A DNA stretch of 64,000 nucleotides from Clitopilus passeckerianus (lineage: Eukaryota; Basidiomycota; Agaricomycetes; Agaricales; Entolomataceae). A program made the translations under genes and the position numbers. This document shows positions 44,628 to 56,405 of this stretch, piece by piece. Each line of letters starts with the position of its first letter. The stretch's first letter is position 1. The notes under the pieces are model-generated. The model was not told the origin of the DNA, searched no databases, and saw nothing but the letters and a program-made list of their open reading frames with translations. The stretch lies in contig CALYLX010000133.1 of the NCBI GenBank assembly GCA_944990035.1, positions 124,001 to 188,000 of the forward strand. Reading direction: 5' to 3'.

Positions 44628-45233
44628 GGAGATCAACGTATATCCAGTATCAGATTATAGAACGGACCTTTTAAAATATAGCTATGCGTATTATTCCTGA
44701 TCGAAATGCAATGCGACCGAGCAGCCTCCTGGCTTCAGCCAATTTGGCTATGGCACCGTCCGCACAGCTTTCTGGGCAACATATTGTTTCGTGGAGTAAC
44801 CCGGGCTAACGAAGGCCAGTCGTCTATGATCAAGATGAAGAAGCAAGGAGTGCTCAATTCTCTGAGTTTCATGTTGACCGCCAGACAATCCAACAACTGC
44901 CAAAGTTGGTCAGAGCCCAGCTCACTGTAGTCAAGGTGAAAAGGTGTGGCGATATGAAAGAAGCTGTACAATTTGTTCTGTATCCCGATACGAGGAAAAA
45001 TATGGCTGTCGTTGTGAGAGTTAGGAATGGCCGGCCACCTTGGCGGGGGTGGCCCCACTGGCGCCCTAAACATACTCAAACAAACGCGTCGCAGTTATGG
45101 CTCCCAAAGGTGGGGGCTACGATATGCTATTAGGTGTTCTATAACGCAATATACTGAGTGTGTCGAGAATAGTCTATGGATGAAAAGCAAGCGAAACCGA
45201 GATGTATAAATGGTCGTTTATCACAAAGTCCCT
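44628..45233. other. Convergent spacer
   Basis: 600 bases between the wall-protein gene and the reductase fragment; no exon seen. Confidence 0.4.
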
Positions 45234-48068
45234 TCAAAGAAAACCAACGCTCCTCCAATATTCAACCCACTGCCGCGCATCTGAAGCGTTCAAGGGAGGA
45301 ACATTCTTCATCGTCGGGCAGATGACCTGCACCTTATCGGTAGCGAATCGGACAGACACTCCCCTTTCTGGAGCCACATGCGGCAACAAGGTCTGGTCGC
45401 CACCGTCGGAATCGGCAATGCTGTGGTTGAACTCGAGTAGCTTTATGGCGGGCTGAGAAAGCGAGAACAGTTTAGAATTGGTGCCTGAAAGTTTCGAGTA
45501 GCATATACTCACCACCTCGGCGACATCGCCACCCTGCTTAGCACAGTCTTCCAACCGATTGAACCATTCTTTGAACGGCAGCAACCTGAAACCAGGTACA
45601 TGGAGCGCATACCGGATTGTCGAAATCACCATATCCCAAGGAACGGGACGAGGGTGCACCAAATTGACAGCCATCGGAACTGGGCCTGGGGCAACCGCAA
45701 CATCGATAATTGCATTCGCGACAGCATCCATGGGAAGCCAGGTAATGACTCCAGGGCCAACAGGGAGGCCACCGAGCTTGATGCTGGATTTGACCATGAT
45801 GGGTACCCAGCCGGTGGTAGCCCAAGCACCGTTGGGTTGACCGCCAGTGATTTGGCCAATACGGAAGGAGGTTGCGTCCAGGCCAGTCTTCGTGAGTATC
45901 TGTTAATGAGAAAAGGAAAGGACATTAGCAACCTTGACAATGCCTCAACAGAAGATGCAACAAACCCTTTCCGAGACATACTTGCCCTCTCCGTAGCCAT
46001 TCCCAGCAGCAACCCTAGCATCTTGCCGAATCTCTTCTGGGAACATGCCCTTGGCGACATTCGGCCATCCTTGAGCAGATGCAACAGAAGATGTGAAGAG
46101 GAACCGTGCCCTTGATCCACCTTCAAGTGCAAGGTCAATCAGGTTTCTTGTTCCGCGAACGTTCGGCTCAAAGGCGGCAAGGGACAAGTTGAAATTGAGC
46201 AACCATGCGTTATGGATTATGGCAGTCACGGCGTCGCGAAGCTAGACAATTATCAATATATCAGAATACGAACAAGGCCTCAGAAAAGCATACGACTAAC
46301 CTCCGCATATAGTCCATCATCCAACCCCAACTTGGGAGCGGCCACATCAGTCTCAACGAACATGACCTTCTCTCCCTTCAACAAGCCCACATCAAGTCCC
46401 TTATCCCGGAACCTCTCCTCCTGCCTCTCCCTGACCGATGCTCCTGATCCCTTCGAAGGTCGATTGACGACGTAAACCTGCTTCACGTCTTCCCTCCTCA
46501 ACAAAATATCCAACAATTGCGCGCCGAGATTCCCAGTTGACCCCGTAAGCAGAACTACCTCGCCGTCTGTAGGCCGAGGTTTCCGTGCTCTGGTGGCGCC
46601 GTTCAAGCCAACCGAGTATTTGGCAATCATTTCTTCCGTCCTCTTCACTGCATCCTCGACACCATTTTCACTGAATGTAGCCGTTGCGCTCTTCCCGTTG
46701 GAGGCGATATCAACGAGGAAGCCGACTAGCGAGTCGATAGCGGGGTAGCCGTAGACGATGTTCTGGGTCACAAACTCGGCCGCTTTGAGCGACCCGGGGG
46801 TGTTGCTGGTCCGGAGGGCACCAATTATTCGGCGGCGGAGAATGGTAGATGTCAAGCTGAATTGCCAGTCAGTAACGAGGCAAGAAGCCCCTGGAAGGCT
46901 AGAACATACCTGTCAAAACCTTGCTCAAACAAATCAGCATCAGAGACAAAATCCTTTTCATGGTTCATCTCCCTCGTCTGCACCTGCAACCATCTCTTCA
47001 CATCTTCCACGCAAGTCCAAGAAGCGGGAGGCGAGACGTTGTCGCTTTGCGCCGTGTCTTCGAGGTCGGCGTATCTGGGAAAGTAGTTCGATCAGGTCTC
47101 AATCGGCTAGGCCACAAAGCATACATCTCTTTGATTTCCTCGTCGTATTCGTTCAGAGCAGCTTTCCTCATAACGGTTCCCTTTCCAGCTCGGGGAAGTG
47201 GCTTGCTCTTGGAGGTGATGAGAATAAGCTCTTTGAACACACGGCTGAATGCAGGCACAGCTTTGTTGGCTTCTTCAACGATGGACCTATATTCCCGGTT
47301 CTCAGCACTCAAGGTCGTGACGCGGGGAGAAGGAAAATACTGACCACAGCAAATTCCTCAGATTTGCGACTTCTTCTGGATTGTGGACATCAATGGCATA
47401 TTCGGGTGCAGGTTCAATGAGAGCTCCAGGTTGATCGTGTTTCTGACCAAACATGACGACGCCCTTGACACTGAAAACCGGAGACATCGTCAGGCTTATG
47501 AAGAATTATGTGGTGGCGAGGACTTACGAAGGGCTGCTCATGACGACATTCTCGAAGGGTGCAGGGACCGTCTTCTCCCCAGAGGAATGGATGATCACAT
47601 CGTCTGCACGACCAACACTTGACGAACATGATCAATAACCTGCAAAGATAGCCAAAGCAGAATAGCCAAACTCACATTCTCCACAAAGGAGGCTTGGTCG
47701 GATGGGGTTCCCACAAGTCCGAAGTCGCATATTCACGGGTGTCCGCAAGGTCCTCAACGACGAGGACGTGATTAGGGTTCGTCTAAACGCGCATACAGTC
47801 AGCATTCCCTGTATACACGAAGAAGCAAGAAAGGCAAAGTACCAACCAGTAATTGACACCCAAACGTCCCATCACCCCGCGGTACCCATCGAATACTCGC
47901 TCTCTCCGTGTCAAACTCCATATACTCCCAATCACCCGTATCCTCCTTCCTCTTAATGATATACGTAGGAGCACCAAACTCAGTACCCCCATAAACCGGA
48001 GCAATGTGCACGCCGCTCGAATGAAGCAAGTCACCAAGCTTCTTGGGGGGTGCACCACCACCATAACA
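45234..48068 (-). pseudogene. Adenylate-forming reductase, 5' part of the A domain missing
   Basis: Minus strand, read 5' to 3'. The 3' part of an adenylation domain (GGAPPKKLGDLL, YGGTEFG, then GRADDVIIHSSGEKTVPAP) comes first. A carrier domain follows, whose phosphopantetheine Ser lies in GFDSL with the Ser codon split by an intron near 46.9 kb. A thioester-reductase domain is next: TGSTGNLGAQLLD NADP site, FTSSVASA, catalytic GYGEGKY, and the end at 45234. Such enzymes activate a carboxylic acid with ATP, load it on the carrier and release it as an aldehyde. About 300 residues that normally precede the A5 motif are absent: the frame has a TAG just before CYGGG, and F-box sequence lies upstream instead. 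Exons downstream look intact. It is a truncated remnant unless the 5' part is misassembled. Confidence 0.7.
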
Positions 48069-48099
48069 CTACACCCCGAGCTCGCATCAGCATCATGAG

Positions 48100-48285
48100 A
48101 GAAGATCTAATGCTGAATCTTAGTCGAACGTTAGCGTCACAATGCCACATAATTCGACAAGAAGGTTCACCTGTGAAATGCCGGCAAGTGAGAGCTAGAG
48201 CAAAAAGAGTCAGTGAGTCTCCCGCATGATACTCGAAAATTTGTGCCCGAATTTCAGGCGTCTCTAAGCATGGATGAGTGGGCAT
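48100..48285 (-). pseudogene. F-box fragment next to the reductase remnant
   Basis: Minus strand from ATG 48285: HPCLETPEIRAQIFEYHA, then LFALALTCRHFTG and RIMW, the layout of a basidiomycete F-box N-terminus. Nothing resembling the rest of an F-box protein follows; the reductase A domain begins within 50 bases of its end. It may be the first exon of a truncated gene. Confidence 0.45.
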
Positions 48286-48459
48286 CGCGTGTGGCAACCT
48301 CGAGTCAAGGCAAATTATTGCCGGATTCGGACGACAAAACGGCATATAAACAACGCGTAAACAACACGTCGCCCAAAATGGTAGGCAAGGGCTGCTCAAG
48401 GCTTCAATAATACCGAGTCCGTTCAAGATATCGGATACTGGGGGCGCCTGGTAAGCCAT

Positions 48460-48849
48460 ATTCTACGGAGACTGACGTTGATTACTTTGCATTCGCACCC
48501 ATGATACATAACGCGATGGAACATGCCCCAGTCGTCCTTCATGCTCATGAGTCATGCACACCCACACTCATCGGAGAGACTCACGAGGGCGGAATGACGG
48601 GCTTGATGCTCGGTATCGAACAAGGAATCCATGGACATCCGGTACATATAACAGATACCTACAATCTATGAGTAGATTCCCTTATATCGGACCCGACCGT
48701 CGAAGTCTGTCGCTTTTGATAATGGTCTACGACCGAAATCTCGTACCGAGTCTTGTGGCGCGATCGCAGAATCTGGGGACTCTACACATAAGATCCCACG
48801 AGCTCTCACCCAGAGGGAATAGTTGCAAGAGGCTGAAAAAAAAAGGTGA
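48460..48849. other. Spacer upstream of the tRNA
   Basis: 390 bases without a recognisable exon. Confidence 0.4.
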
Positions 48850-48936
48850 TGGGGGCACCGCGGATTGAACGCGGGACCTTCAGAAGAACTGCCACCCAAC
48901 TTCAGTCTGCTGCTCTCCCAACTGAGCTATGCCCCC
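48850..48936 (-). tRNA. tRNA-Phe(GAA) with a short intron
   Basis: Minus strand 48936 to 48850. The acceptor stem GGGGGCA pairs with TGCCCCC (7 of 7), followed by discriminator A. D arm: TAGCTCAGTTGGGAGAGC. Anticodon loop CTGAAG, so GAA. T arm CCGCG-TTCAATC-CGCGG. About 14 bases between position 37 and the 3' half of the anticodon stem form the intron, at the usual place. One mismatch (G-A) at the top of the anticodon stem. The internal A and B boxes are intact, so Pol III transcription is expected. Confidence 0.8.
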
Positions 48937-49271
48937 GCCGACAGGACCTCCTTCACATTACCACCAGTCCCATTCCGAAACTTGAAATCTTGAAATATAC
49001 CTTAACGCTTTGCAAGGAGGCAAGTCGTAGGAGGAATTCAGGCGGGGTATGTACCAATATTTCTTCTGGTGGGCCTGACCTCCATCAGGCACGAGCAGCT
49101 AGCCCGAAGCGATGAACACCGCATCTCCGATTGACACCCCCACAATCACAGTCAGGCCGAAATCATGAAACAGGCGCCTATCACAGCTTCTCTGCACTAT
49201 TTAAATGCAAACTGCCATTAGCTAGAATCGAAGACCCGTGTTACCTTTTATCTTTCATACCAATCGGAAGG
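48937..49271. other. Spacer between the tRNA and the RGS gene
   Basis: 335 bases between the 5' end of the tRNA and ATG 49272; no exon recognised. It should hold the promoter of the RGS gene. Confidence 0.4.
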
Positions 49272-51345
49272 ATGGCGGTCTCGGACGTTCCCTTGGCAAA
49301 TGACTCGAACTCCGAGGGGGAGTTAAGTTGTCGTTGGCAAGATGGCGTAGCCATGAGAGTGACGAAGAGGGGACGACCATTCCAAAAGGTTCTGGTAAAC
49401 CTTCTGAATCGCAACATCCAGTCAATTTAACCTCGTGTATAGGAACTTTGTGATGCCTTTATCGAGGCGATGCGTGGAGTGCAACTTCGGCCACACGTCT
49501 CTAGGAACTTATTGGGAATCTGTAAAACAATCCAAAATGCTTTCACCCTGTACGTTTAGTCTAGCTGATCTTGCATTACACAACCAACCCATTTCCAAAG
49601 CGATGAGCTAGCAGACGAACTATCGAGGGTCTTCCCGCAGACTCAGCGTCCGATGGCGAATGCATTATGCCAACACATACTCGATTCCCGCTATATCGAG
49701 AACGCTAAGAACCCAGAAAACAACATTGCAACGGACGGCTCTCTTTTCAGCTTGACTTCAAAAGGACTTCATCTGCTTGAGGGCGCATTTCTTCGTGACA
49801 GCTCGCAGATAACAAAGTTCACACCAATCTTTGCATCACAGAGCATCTGCTCGAAGTTACTTCACCTCGAACGGAGGGAGACAGATGATGAGATCTCCTG
49901 GTCTCATTCCAACATCTATACTCTCTTCCGTCGATTTGCAGGCACGCAGGCCAATTACTACAACTCGAATCCTGACATCCTTGGTGGATGCCAGGGGTAT
50001 CACCAGCGCTCCAAAGGGATACCACTCTACCTCGCTGGCAACGACGTTCCAATCGGATTGCGCGAGCACTGTTCTCTGCCGTGACCCTATTAGAATGGCT
50101 GTGCGACTTCGCAACTTTGGCAGGCCGTGAGGAAGCGGCTGAGGCAGGAGCCCAATTTGTTCGATGCGGTCTGATTTCACTGGTATCCGACAAGCGTAAG
50201 GCGAACAATTCCGCCATAATTTTCACTGTCCGCGGTTCTCAGATTGAGGGACACCCGGAAGTAGCAGTAGGTGCCTTTCCAATTTCACACATGGTTTACT
50301 GACATGGTTCCGATTTGAGGTCCAGGGAGAATTCCGTTGTACCCCAAAGGCCGTTTATAGGTTGACTGAAGAAGGGATCAAGCTTGCAAACTGGCAAGTT
50401 ACGAGGAAGGATAATGACGGCCGCCAGTACCTCCCGCGCAACGCACAGGCGGTTCATGGGGACTCCGGGTTCGCTGGCGCGGCCCCAATTCCCCAATCCC
50501 GTTCAACGTCGACGTCTACATACAACCCCACAGACTCTGCTTCACCTTCGGAACAAGCTCTCGCCAAGCAAAAAGCGAACCCGGAGGTTATCTGGAAACA
50601 AATAATGGAGGATACGCATATGCGATCTCTCTTTGGAGACTTCTTAGACAGGAATTTTGCTGGCGAAAATCTATTGTTCTGGCTCGAGGTTGAATCCCTG
50701 AAAGAAAAAGGTGAGTCTCAGAGTGATCCCCAAACACGGCTTGACTTGACCCGCACTCGACAAGTGAAAGGGACCGATCAGTATGGTAACTGGATACTTC
50801 CGCAGGATATGCAACGGCAAGAATTCTTTAGGAAGCTGGCCAACATTCAAGAGAAATACCTTGCCTCCGAACGGCGCGTTGACTTGCCTATCAGTTCTTC
50901 CGCATTCGATGAACTGGCTAACTGTACTTCCAAAACACTCGCCATGTACGAAGACGAGAGCAATAGGGACGTGCATTTCGGCATCCATCTAGAACCTTCA
51001 TCCAAATTCGACCTACCAGTAGAGTCGTTGCTGACGGGGGCACAGAAAGAGGTGTTCGCAAATATTCTAGGATGGGTCCCTCAGGTCTGCTCAGAACGAA
51101 TTTTCAGTTGCTCTCACTTACACCTGTTCTAGTTTATGCGGACTTCTCATTATATAGGCGCCAAAAGATCTCAATTGAAGTCATTATTGACTCACATTCG
51201 CACAACGAGCGCTACAGCCTTGCGACCACCCGAGTTGGTCCCTGGCACACATATCACGTATTCGCAGCGAGGACTGGAACGGGAACAAGAGGCACGGGAG
51301 TCACTCAAGGCCTTGGAACTGGGCGAAGGAGCCACACCTCGATAG
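49272..51345 (+). CDS. Regulator of G-protein signalling (FlbA/Thn1/Sst2 type) with a possible frameshift
   Basis: Exons 49272-49388, 49443-49549, 49601-50266, then 50320 onward with two further short introns, ending at 51345. Two DEP repeats: the first around ANALCQHILDSRYIENAK, the second around TLLEWLCDFATLAGREEAAE. A C-terminal RGS domain follows (MRSLFGDFLDRNFAGENLLF). The protein speeds GTP hydrolysis on Galpha, controlling mating, conidiation or mound growth in relatives. Between the DEP repeats the frame must change by one base near 50070-50080. The first frame gives a plausible chain up to REHC, then meets TGA, while the second DEP continues in another frame. No intron of suitable phase is seen. 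Either a one-base deletion or a sequence error. It ends 91 bp from the convergent phosphatase gene. Confidence 0.75.
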
Positions 51346-51436
51346 TTTTATGTGAGTACGGTGGAGATGTGGGAAATTGGAGTAAATTGCTGTAATAGTT
51401 AGGTAGCTCTGAACCTTGGCAACATCAGGAGAGCAT

Positions 51437-53228
51437 TCACACTATCAGTTTCTTCTCCTCGCCTGCCAAGTTACTCTAAAAAAGCATATCAGCGCCAACT
51501 CGCTTGTAGAAGCCAGGAGCTTTCAACTTACCTGGCTCATGGAGAACAGGTTTCTCACTCGGTTGGCCCTCAGATATCTCCCGAAGATGAATACACCCAA
51601 AAGGACAAAGGAGCTCGTTGCCCCTAGCAGGCCATCTTGCACCCTGCCTAGAGTTGCTGAGGTAAGGTGGAAGGACTTGACACCACAGGCTTGCTTCCAT
51701 TGTTCATAGTTTGCAATGGTCGTGTGCTGCAATGAGCTCTTCAGCCCAGCCAACGATCAAAAACCTCAAAGGATGGTCAACATACCTCAATACGATAGAT
51801 GAACTCCGTGAGCGGAATGTCCGAATGGTGGCCGAAAGCATGGATATCATGAGGCTTGTCGTCAGTCCCGTTCTTAAAACGGATTCTGAGGAAGTCCCGT
51901 AAGTCAGGGGGATGGCCTCGACGCAATTCAATTATGATCGCGGACGCAAACTCAGCTACATCGACCATGAGACGTCAACATGTACCCGATCGTAGAAACG
52001 GACGTACGGATTCCTCGGAATTCGGAGTGCTCATCGATGACGCCAAGCATATGGAAGAGAGAAATGAAAGGTTGATAGGTTGTTTCGATCAGCATGAACT
52101 TCAAGGGGTCTTCGTTATAAGCGATCTTCTCGAGCGCATTGACAACACTATGTAGGAGTGTCCGGCCAGCAACTTCAAGTTGTCGAGGAGTCAGTAGAAT
52201 CTCACAATACAATAAGCAAAGCGCTTACTATTTCCGATTCCGTCGATTTGCTCGTCAGAGAAGACCCCATTCTCATGGAAGTCAGCAAAATACCGAGCCT
52301 GATTGATGAGGGTCGGAGGTAGTCGGTAAGCGAAGGTTTTATTATGAATGAGCTGGTTGTTCATGAAGTCATAAATCTAGTTTGAGGGATTTAGTTATGG
52401 CGCTGTGTTTGGTGGACGCTGATGCTCACGTTCCCCTACATGTTTCCACACCTTCAGCAAAGAGCACAACGAAGTTAAGGTGCACATACCGCATTTTCTA
52501 GTGTCGTAGGTCTACCGAAGACGAAGTCTCTGACAGCATCAAAGAAGTGTCGAGCGTCCTTCGCCTTCTCCTTGAACTCCCTGGATTCATAGAACTGCCT
52601 TGTGTGCTTCTGAAAGTTCTATATCGTAATTCGGTGTCAACGCCTATTCATTAAAAGGAATGAAAGTTCACTGACTGGGCAGTTGGTCCAGCTCTCCAGT
52701 GACCGATCATTACCAGGCTCCACGGTTTCAACTGGGTCCTCAAATGAGCTGCTGGTCTAAATGTAACAATTCAGCGCTTACCTGGAACGTATTGGTACCC
52801 TCCAAGTGGTGCAACGATGGTGGTGCTATTTGCCAGTTCGATCCTATTCCTCTCATTGGGCGGAAATAGGCCTTGGAGGAGGGCGATTGCGGAGTCGAAC
52901 ACCACGGTTCCTTCAACACCGGCTTTCACAAGAGCCTTGACTTGCTTGTTGTCCACGAGGTCAAAATCCATATCTTGAATGTAGGTCGGCGAAGCTGGCT
53001 CTAGGTACGCCTGGCGAAGAAAGGATCCGAGCTTATGGGATTGAGTCTAGAAAGTACGGGATCTAAGAACCAGGTTCTGGGTGGATAAGACGAAACAATG
53101 ACACGAACCTCGCCAAGAGCGGTGGTTTCTGCTTCAGCACCGGCGTAAGTATATGGGTCCTGATGCAAGCTGAACCGGTCGCCGTTGCGTGCAATGACAA
53201 TAGCACCCAAGACCTTAGAGATTCGCAT
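51437..53228 (-). CDS. Histidine-acid-phosphatase-like protein with RNG in place of RHG
   Basis: Starts at ATG 53228. Short introns (one at 53.1 kb, others near 52.8, 52.7, 52.5, 52.4, 52.2 and 51.8 kb) join the exons. The fold is clear: VIARNGDRFSLHQDP at the N-terminus, GTVVFDSAIALLQGLFPPN, then APLGGYQYVP, SLESWTNCP, HENGVFSDEQIDGIGN and a late AFGHHSDIPLTEF. A C-terminal hydrophobic segment (SSFVLLGVFIFG) would anchor it in a membrane. In active histidine acid phosphatases the first motif is RHGxRxP with His as nucleophile; here that His is Asn (codon AAC). Either this subfamily is catalytically silent or uses another residue. No signal peptide is seen; a missing 5' exon is possible. Confidence 0.75.
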
Positions 53229-54103
53229 AGTTGGTTGTATGCAACCGAAGATGGCAGTAGGGGTTTGCCAATGGGGAGGCTCTTGCAGGTCGTCATCAGA
53301 CCCACGGGGCCTTTTATACGAAGCCCATGATCACCGTGACGGGCGGCGTCAGACATTGGCAGTGGCATCTACAATGATTACGATGCCTGCTTCGATCGTC
53401 GATCAGGCCAAGGCTCGGGCTCGAGCTCCACGTCCGACTTCGCAGCATGATTCGACTCCGAGCTCAATGAAACGGATCCAAGAACGAATTCGATCTGGAC
53501 CTATGAACCTCGTGAAGGCCTCCTTCCTTGAGATAATTGAGCAACGTTCGAGGGTGGCGAGGCACCAGGAGGAGAAATTAGACAGTGGCCCGTGTATTCT
53601 TGATATCCGGATGTTTTCTCCACATCGTGTAGGGAGCCTCTTCACGTACACCATAGCTTGACAAGCCTCGTGTAGCTTTGGCGCCTCCCTAATGATTGAT
53701 GGCGGACCCTGTGAGATGCACAGGCTGTAAACACGAGGCTGGTTAGAGAAAGGGAACGCATTGCACACCTAGAAGTATTTCAGGTGCAATTCAGTGGAAA
53801 TAGGTCAACCAATTGACTGTATGTGCCCTTGGGGATTAGAATCCTTCCTTCCTCGACTCTCAAGCAAAAGGAAGGCGATTCTTGGTGGGCAAGACAATTA
53901 GCTTAAGGCACATGGAGAACATGAGGCTTTGATTGAGTGCTTCATAAACTAGACATCGCAACTGAGTACAAAGAGATAGCCGGACCACTCGTAAATGAAA
54001 TCTGACGAGCAACACTATTTCATCAGCACCGAGCACTTCCAAGTATAACCGCGTCGTACCCAAGTAACCGAACTCTACAAGCACCCTCGATCTTGAAATT
54101 GGC
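53229..54103. other. Intergenic region
   Basis: 0.9 kb between the 5' end of the phosphatase-like gene and the 3' end of SRP72. Open frames are present but none has a coherent gene structure. Confidence 0.4.
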
Positions 54104-55228
54104 CTATTTTTTCTTCTTCCCTTTCTTCGCATGACCCCCGCCACCGGCGCCCGTTCCGGTGGTCACATTTGGGGAATCGACCATCGCAGCTCCTTGGGTC
54201 GCGCCTCCCCCTCCTGGACCCTTTCTCCTTCGTCCTTGGTAAAATGTTGATCGCTCGGATTTCTTCAGCCACCTCTCAGGATCGGGGGCAGGTGTGACGC
54301 CGGGTACGACTCCAGCTGGGATTCGAGATTTGCGCACTTTCTTCTCCCTGGGTGGGGCAGCTGCAGCGGTAGAGGTAGACGCTGCTGCAGAAGCTATAGC
54401 GGCTGCTGTTGACGTGGAAGCTTGGGTCGGCGGCACAGTCGACTCCAGAGAGGATACTATGGGTGTTTGGAGGGAGTTCACTCCACGACGGAAGCCTGAG
54501 TCAATAAACTCCAGATGCTTCTGGGCAGCCTGTAGATTCGTAAGAATATCTGAATATTCTTCTGAGTTCTGGAGGAAGTTATTAGGGACGGATAGACTAC
54601 GATAGATCGGAGAGCACTGACCGGCTCTGCCGTCTCGAGAAGTTCGTTGTACAAATCCACTGCTTGAGCATAGGAGCCATCTCGATAATTCTGCAAGGAT
54701 GAACATCAATTTTCAGCAATGATGTATAGAGTTTTGTGATTGACCAATTGCGCCTCCAAGTGCATTGCTCCTCGGTCGCCTTCCTCTTTGCTGTCCTTGA
54801 CTGATTGCAAGGCATTCTTGGCTTCAGTCTCATTCTGGAGACGATAGAGAGCATACGCCTGCTCAAATGTATGATCCACAGATTGGCCGACAAGATCGAT
54901 TAGCTCAAGAGCAGCTTCGTACTGCTCCGTCTGCAGTAGTAGAAACAACTTGGTCTGTTTAGCATCCGCGTCTTCAGGATCGAGGGCAAGGACTGCAGAT
55001 GGTTCATTAGCATTACACATGATCCTGTAACTGCAAGAACATACTTTTCTCGCAGGTCTTGAGAGCGTTGGTGAAGTGGCCGCCGTCAATCTGGGCGCAG
55101 AGTGAGGTGAAAAGCCTTTTGAGTCGCTCAGGTAGTGATAGAGGCTGCTTCGGTTTTGATTTAGCAGACGGTCCTTTCCCAGTCGCCGTCTTGCTCTTCG
55201 AGCTCGTCTTTGATAGCTTCGTCGCCAT
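54104..55228 (-). CDS. SRP72: Signal recognition particle subunit SRP72, short form
   Basis: Minus strand from ATG 55228; four exons, final exon from about 54550 to the stop at 54104. A basic N-terminus is followed by TPR-type helices (FTSLCAQIDGGHFTNALKTC, EQYEAALELIDL, YAQAVDLYNELLETAEP). The Ala-rich linker leads to the C-terminal RNA-binding signature DPERWLKKSERSTFYQGRRR and GGATQG, then a Lys-rich end. SRP72 with SRP68 binds the S domain of SRP RNA and supports ER targeting. Length is about 320 residues, against roughly 640-670 for yeast and human proteins; the middle TPR block is missing between the third TPR exon and the linker. I see no leftover TPR exons nearby, so this may be the normal short basidiomycete form or a deletion. 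Confidence 0.8.
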
Positions 55229-55320
55229 TGCGGGCCTCGGAGACGATGATATGAAGGCGAGATTGCGTGGAGAAACAGAATTCCCACGCTGTTCTTCGAC
55301 AACCCTCACTGTCCGCAACG
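55229..55320. promoter_or_regulatory. Bidirectional promoter between SRP72 and the pinin-like gene
   Basis: Only 92 bases separate the two ATGs (55228 minus, 55321 plus). The gap must hold both promoters and both 5' leaders. No TATA box is seen, unlike the small secreted-protein genes elsewhere in the window. Confidence 0.6.
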
Positions 55321-56405
55321 ATGTCCACAGACGTGTCAGTGCTTTGGGGACACTAACTTTGGGCTTTGGCTGACTTTTGCTTGCTATTAGACCTGTTCAA
55401 GACGTGGAGAAGTCCGCTACCGAGGAATCTCAACCGGCACCGACAACGACCAATGAGCGCAAACGGCCAAGACTCGACTTGGGGGCAGGTGAACGTAGGA
55501 GGGGTAAATCGATGTTCGGAGTGCTTCTAGGCACTCTGAACAAGGCCAAAATTGAGGACAAGGAGAGGAATGCAAGCGAGGCTGTATGTTTCCTCACACC
55601 TATTCTGCGTGCAACAAGCTGACTCGAAGGAATTGCAGGCCAAAAAACGACATTTGATTGAACAAAGATTACAGAATAAGCTGAAAAAAGAAACTGACTC
55701 TGTCAGGAGGGCCGAAGAGGCGAAGAAGGACAAAACCACTGCGACCCGCAAGGAGGAAGACTTGCAGCTCAAAGACTCAATAGTATGTTCTACCACGCTT
55801 ATCGTCTTGTTCGCATGGCTAATCAAGCATTGCAGTACAAGTACAGACGGACACGCCTACCATTGCTTGCAAATTTCCTGATCACCTCTGACAACATTCC
55901 CGCCGACGGCGATGAACCTTCACAAACCTTTACCGCTGGCTCTGCTCTTCCTCAACGTTCTCATCCACCGCCTCTTTACTACCTGCCTGTTATCCTCACA
56001 CCTGCTCAGGAGGCTTTTATAAGCCGTCGAAAAGCGGAGGTATGTTTGTTCGTGAAATCAGAGGACTCAGAACTAATATGCCAATTTCTGCAGGTATCAA
56101 CAGCAGCCGAAAAAGAATGGGAGTCTTTCCGCTCCGAACGTGAAACAGGCATCGCAGAGATTGAGTCTCTGCGTCAAAAAGTGGCCGAAGCTGACGCGAA
56201 ACGGAAAGCAGAGAAAGCCCAAGAAGAGGAGCAAATGGAGACTGATCAACCGCCGAAGTCTCCCAAAGCAGGGGAAGATGGCTCGAAACGTGCAGAGATG
56301 GACGTTGATGAGCCTCCAACCAATAATGGATCAGCATCCAAGGATGACAGTAGGGATGAGTCTGCGCCAATGCAAGCTGATGGTGACGATGCTGTCGAGT
56401 ATTAG
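55321..56405 (+). CDS. Pinin/SDK/MemA-domain protein
   Basis: Exons 55321-55334, 55391-55583, 55639-55782, 55836-56039 and 56094-56405 encode 288 residues. The 14-nt first exon (M-S-T-D-V) joins by phase 2 through a GTCAGT..TATTAG intron. The domain core is KSMFGVLLGTLNKAKIEDKE, AKKRHLIEQRLQNKLKKETD and TRLPLLANFLITSD, as in pinin. The C-terminus is acidic and Lys/Glu-rich. Pinin is a nuclear speckle and exon-junction-linked splicing factor, and a nuclear role is expected here. It is divergently paired with SRP72, so the two may be co-regulated. Start choice rests on the frame alone; no other upstream ATG fits. Confidence 0.8.
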
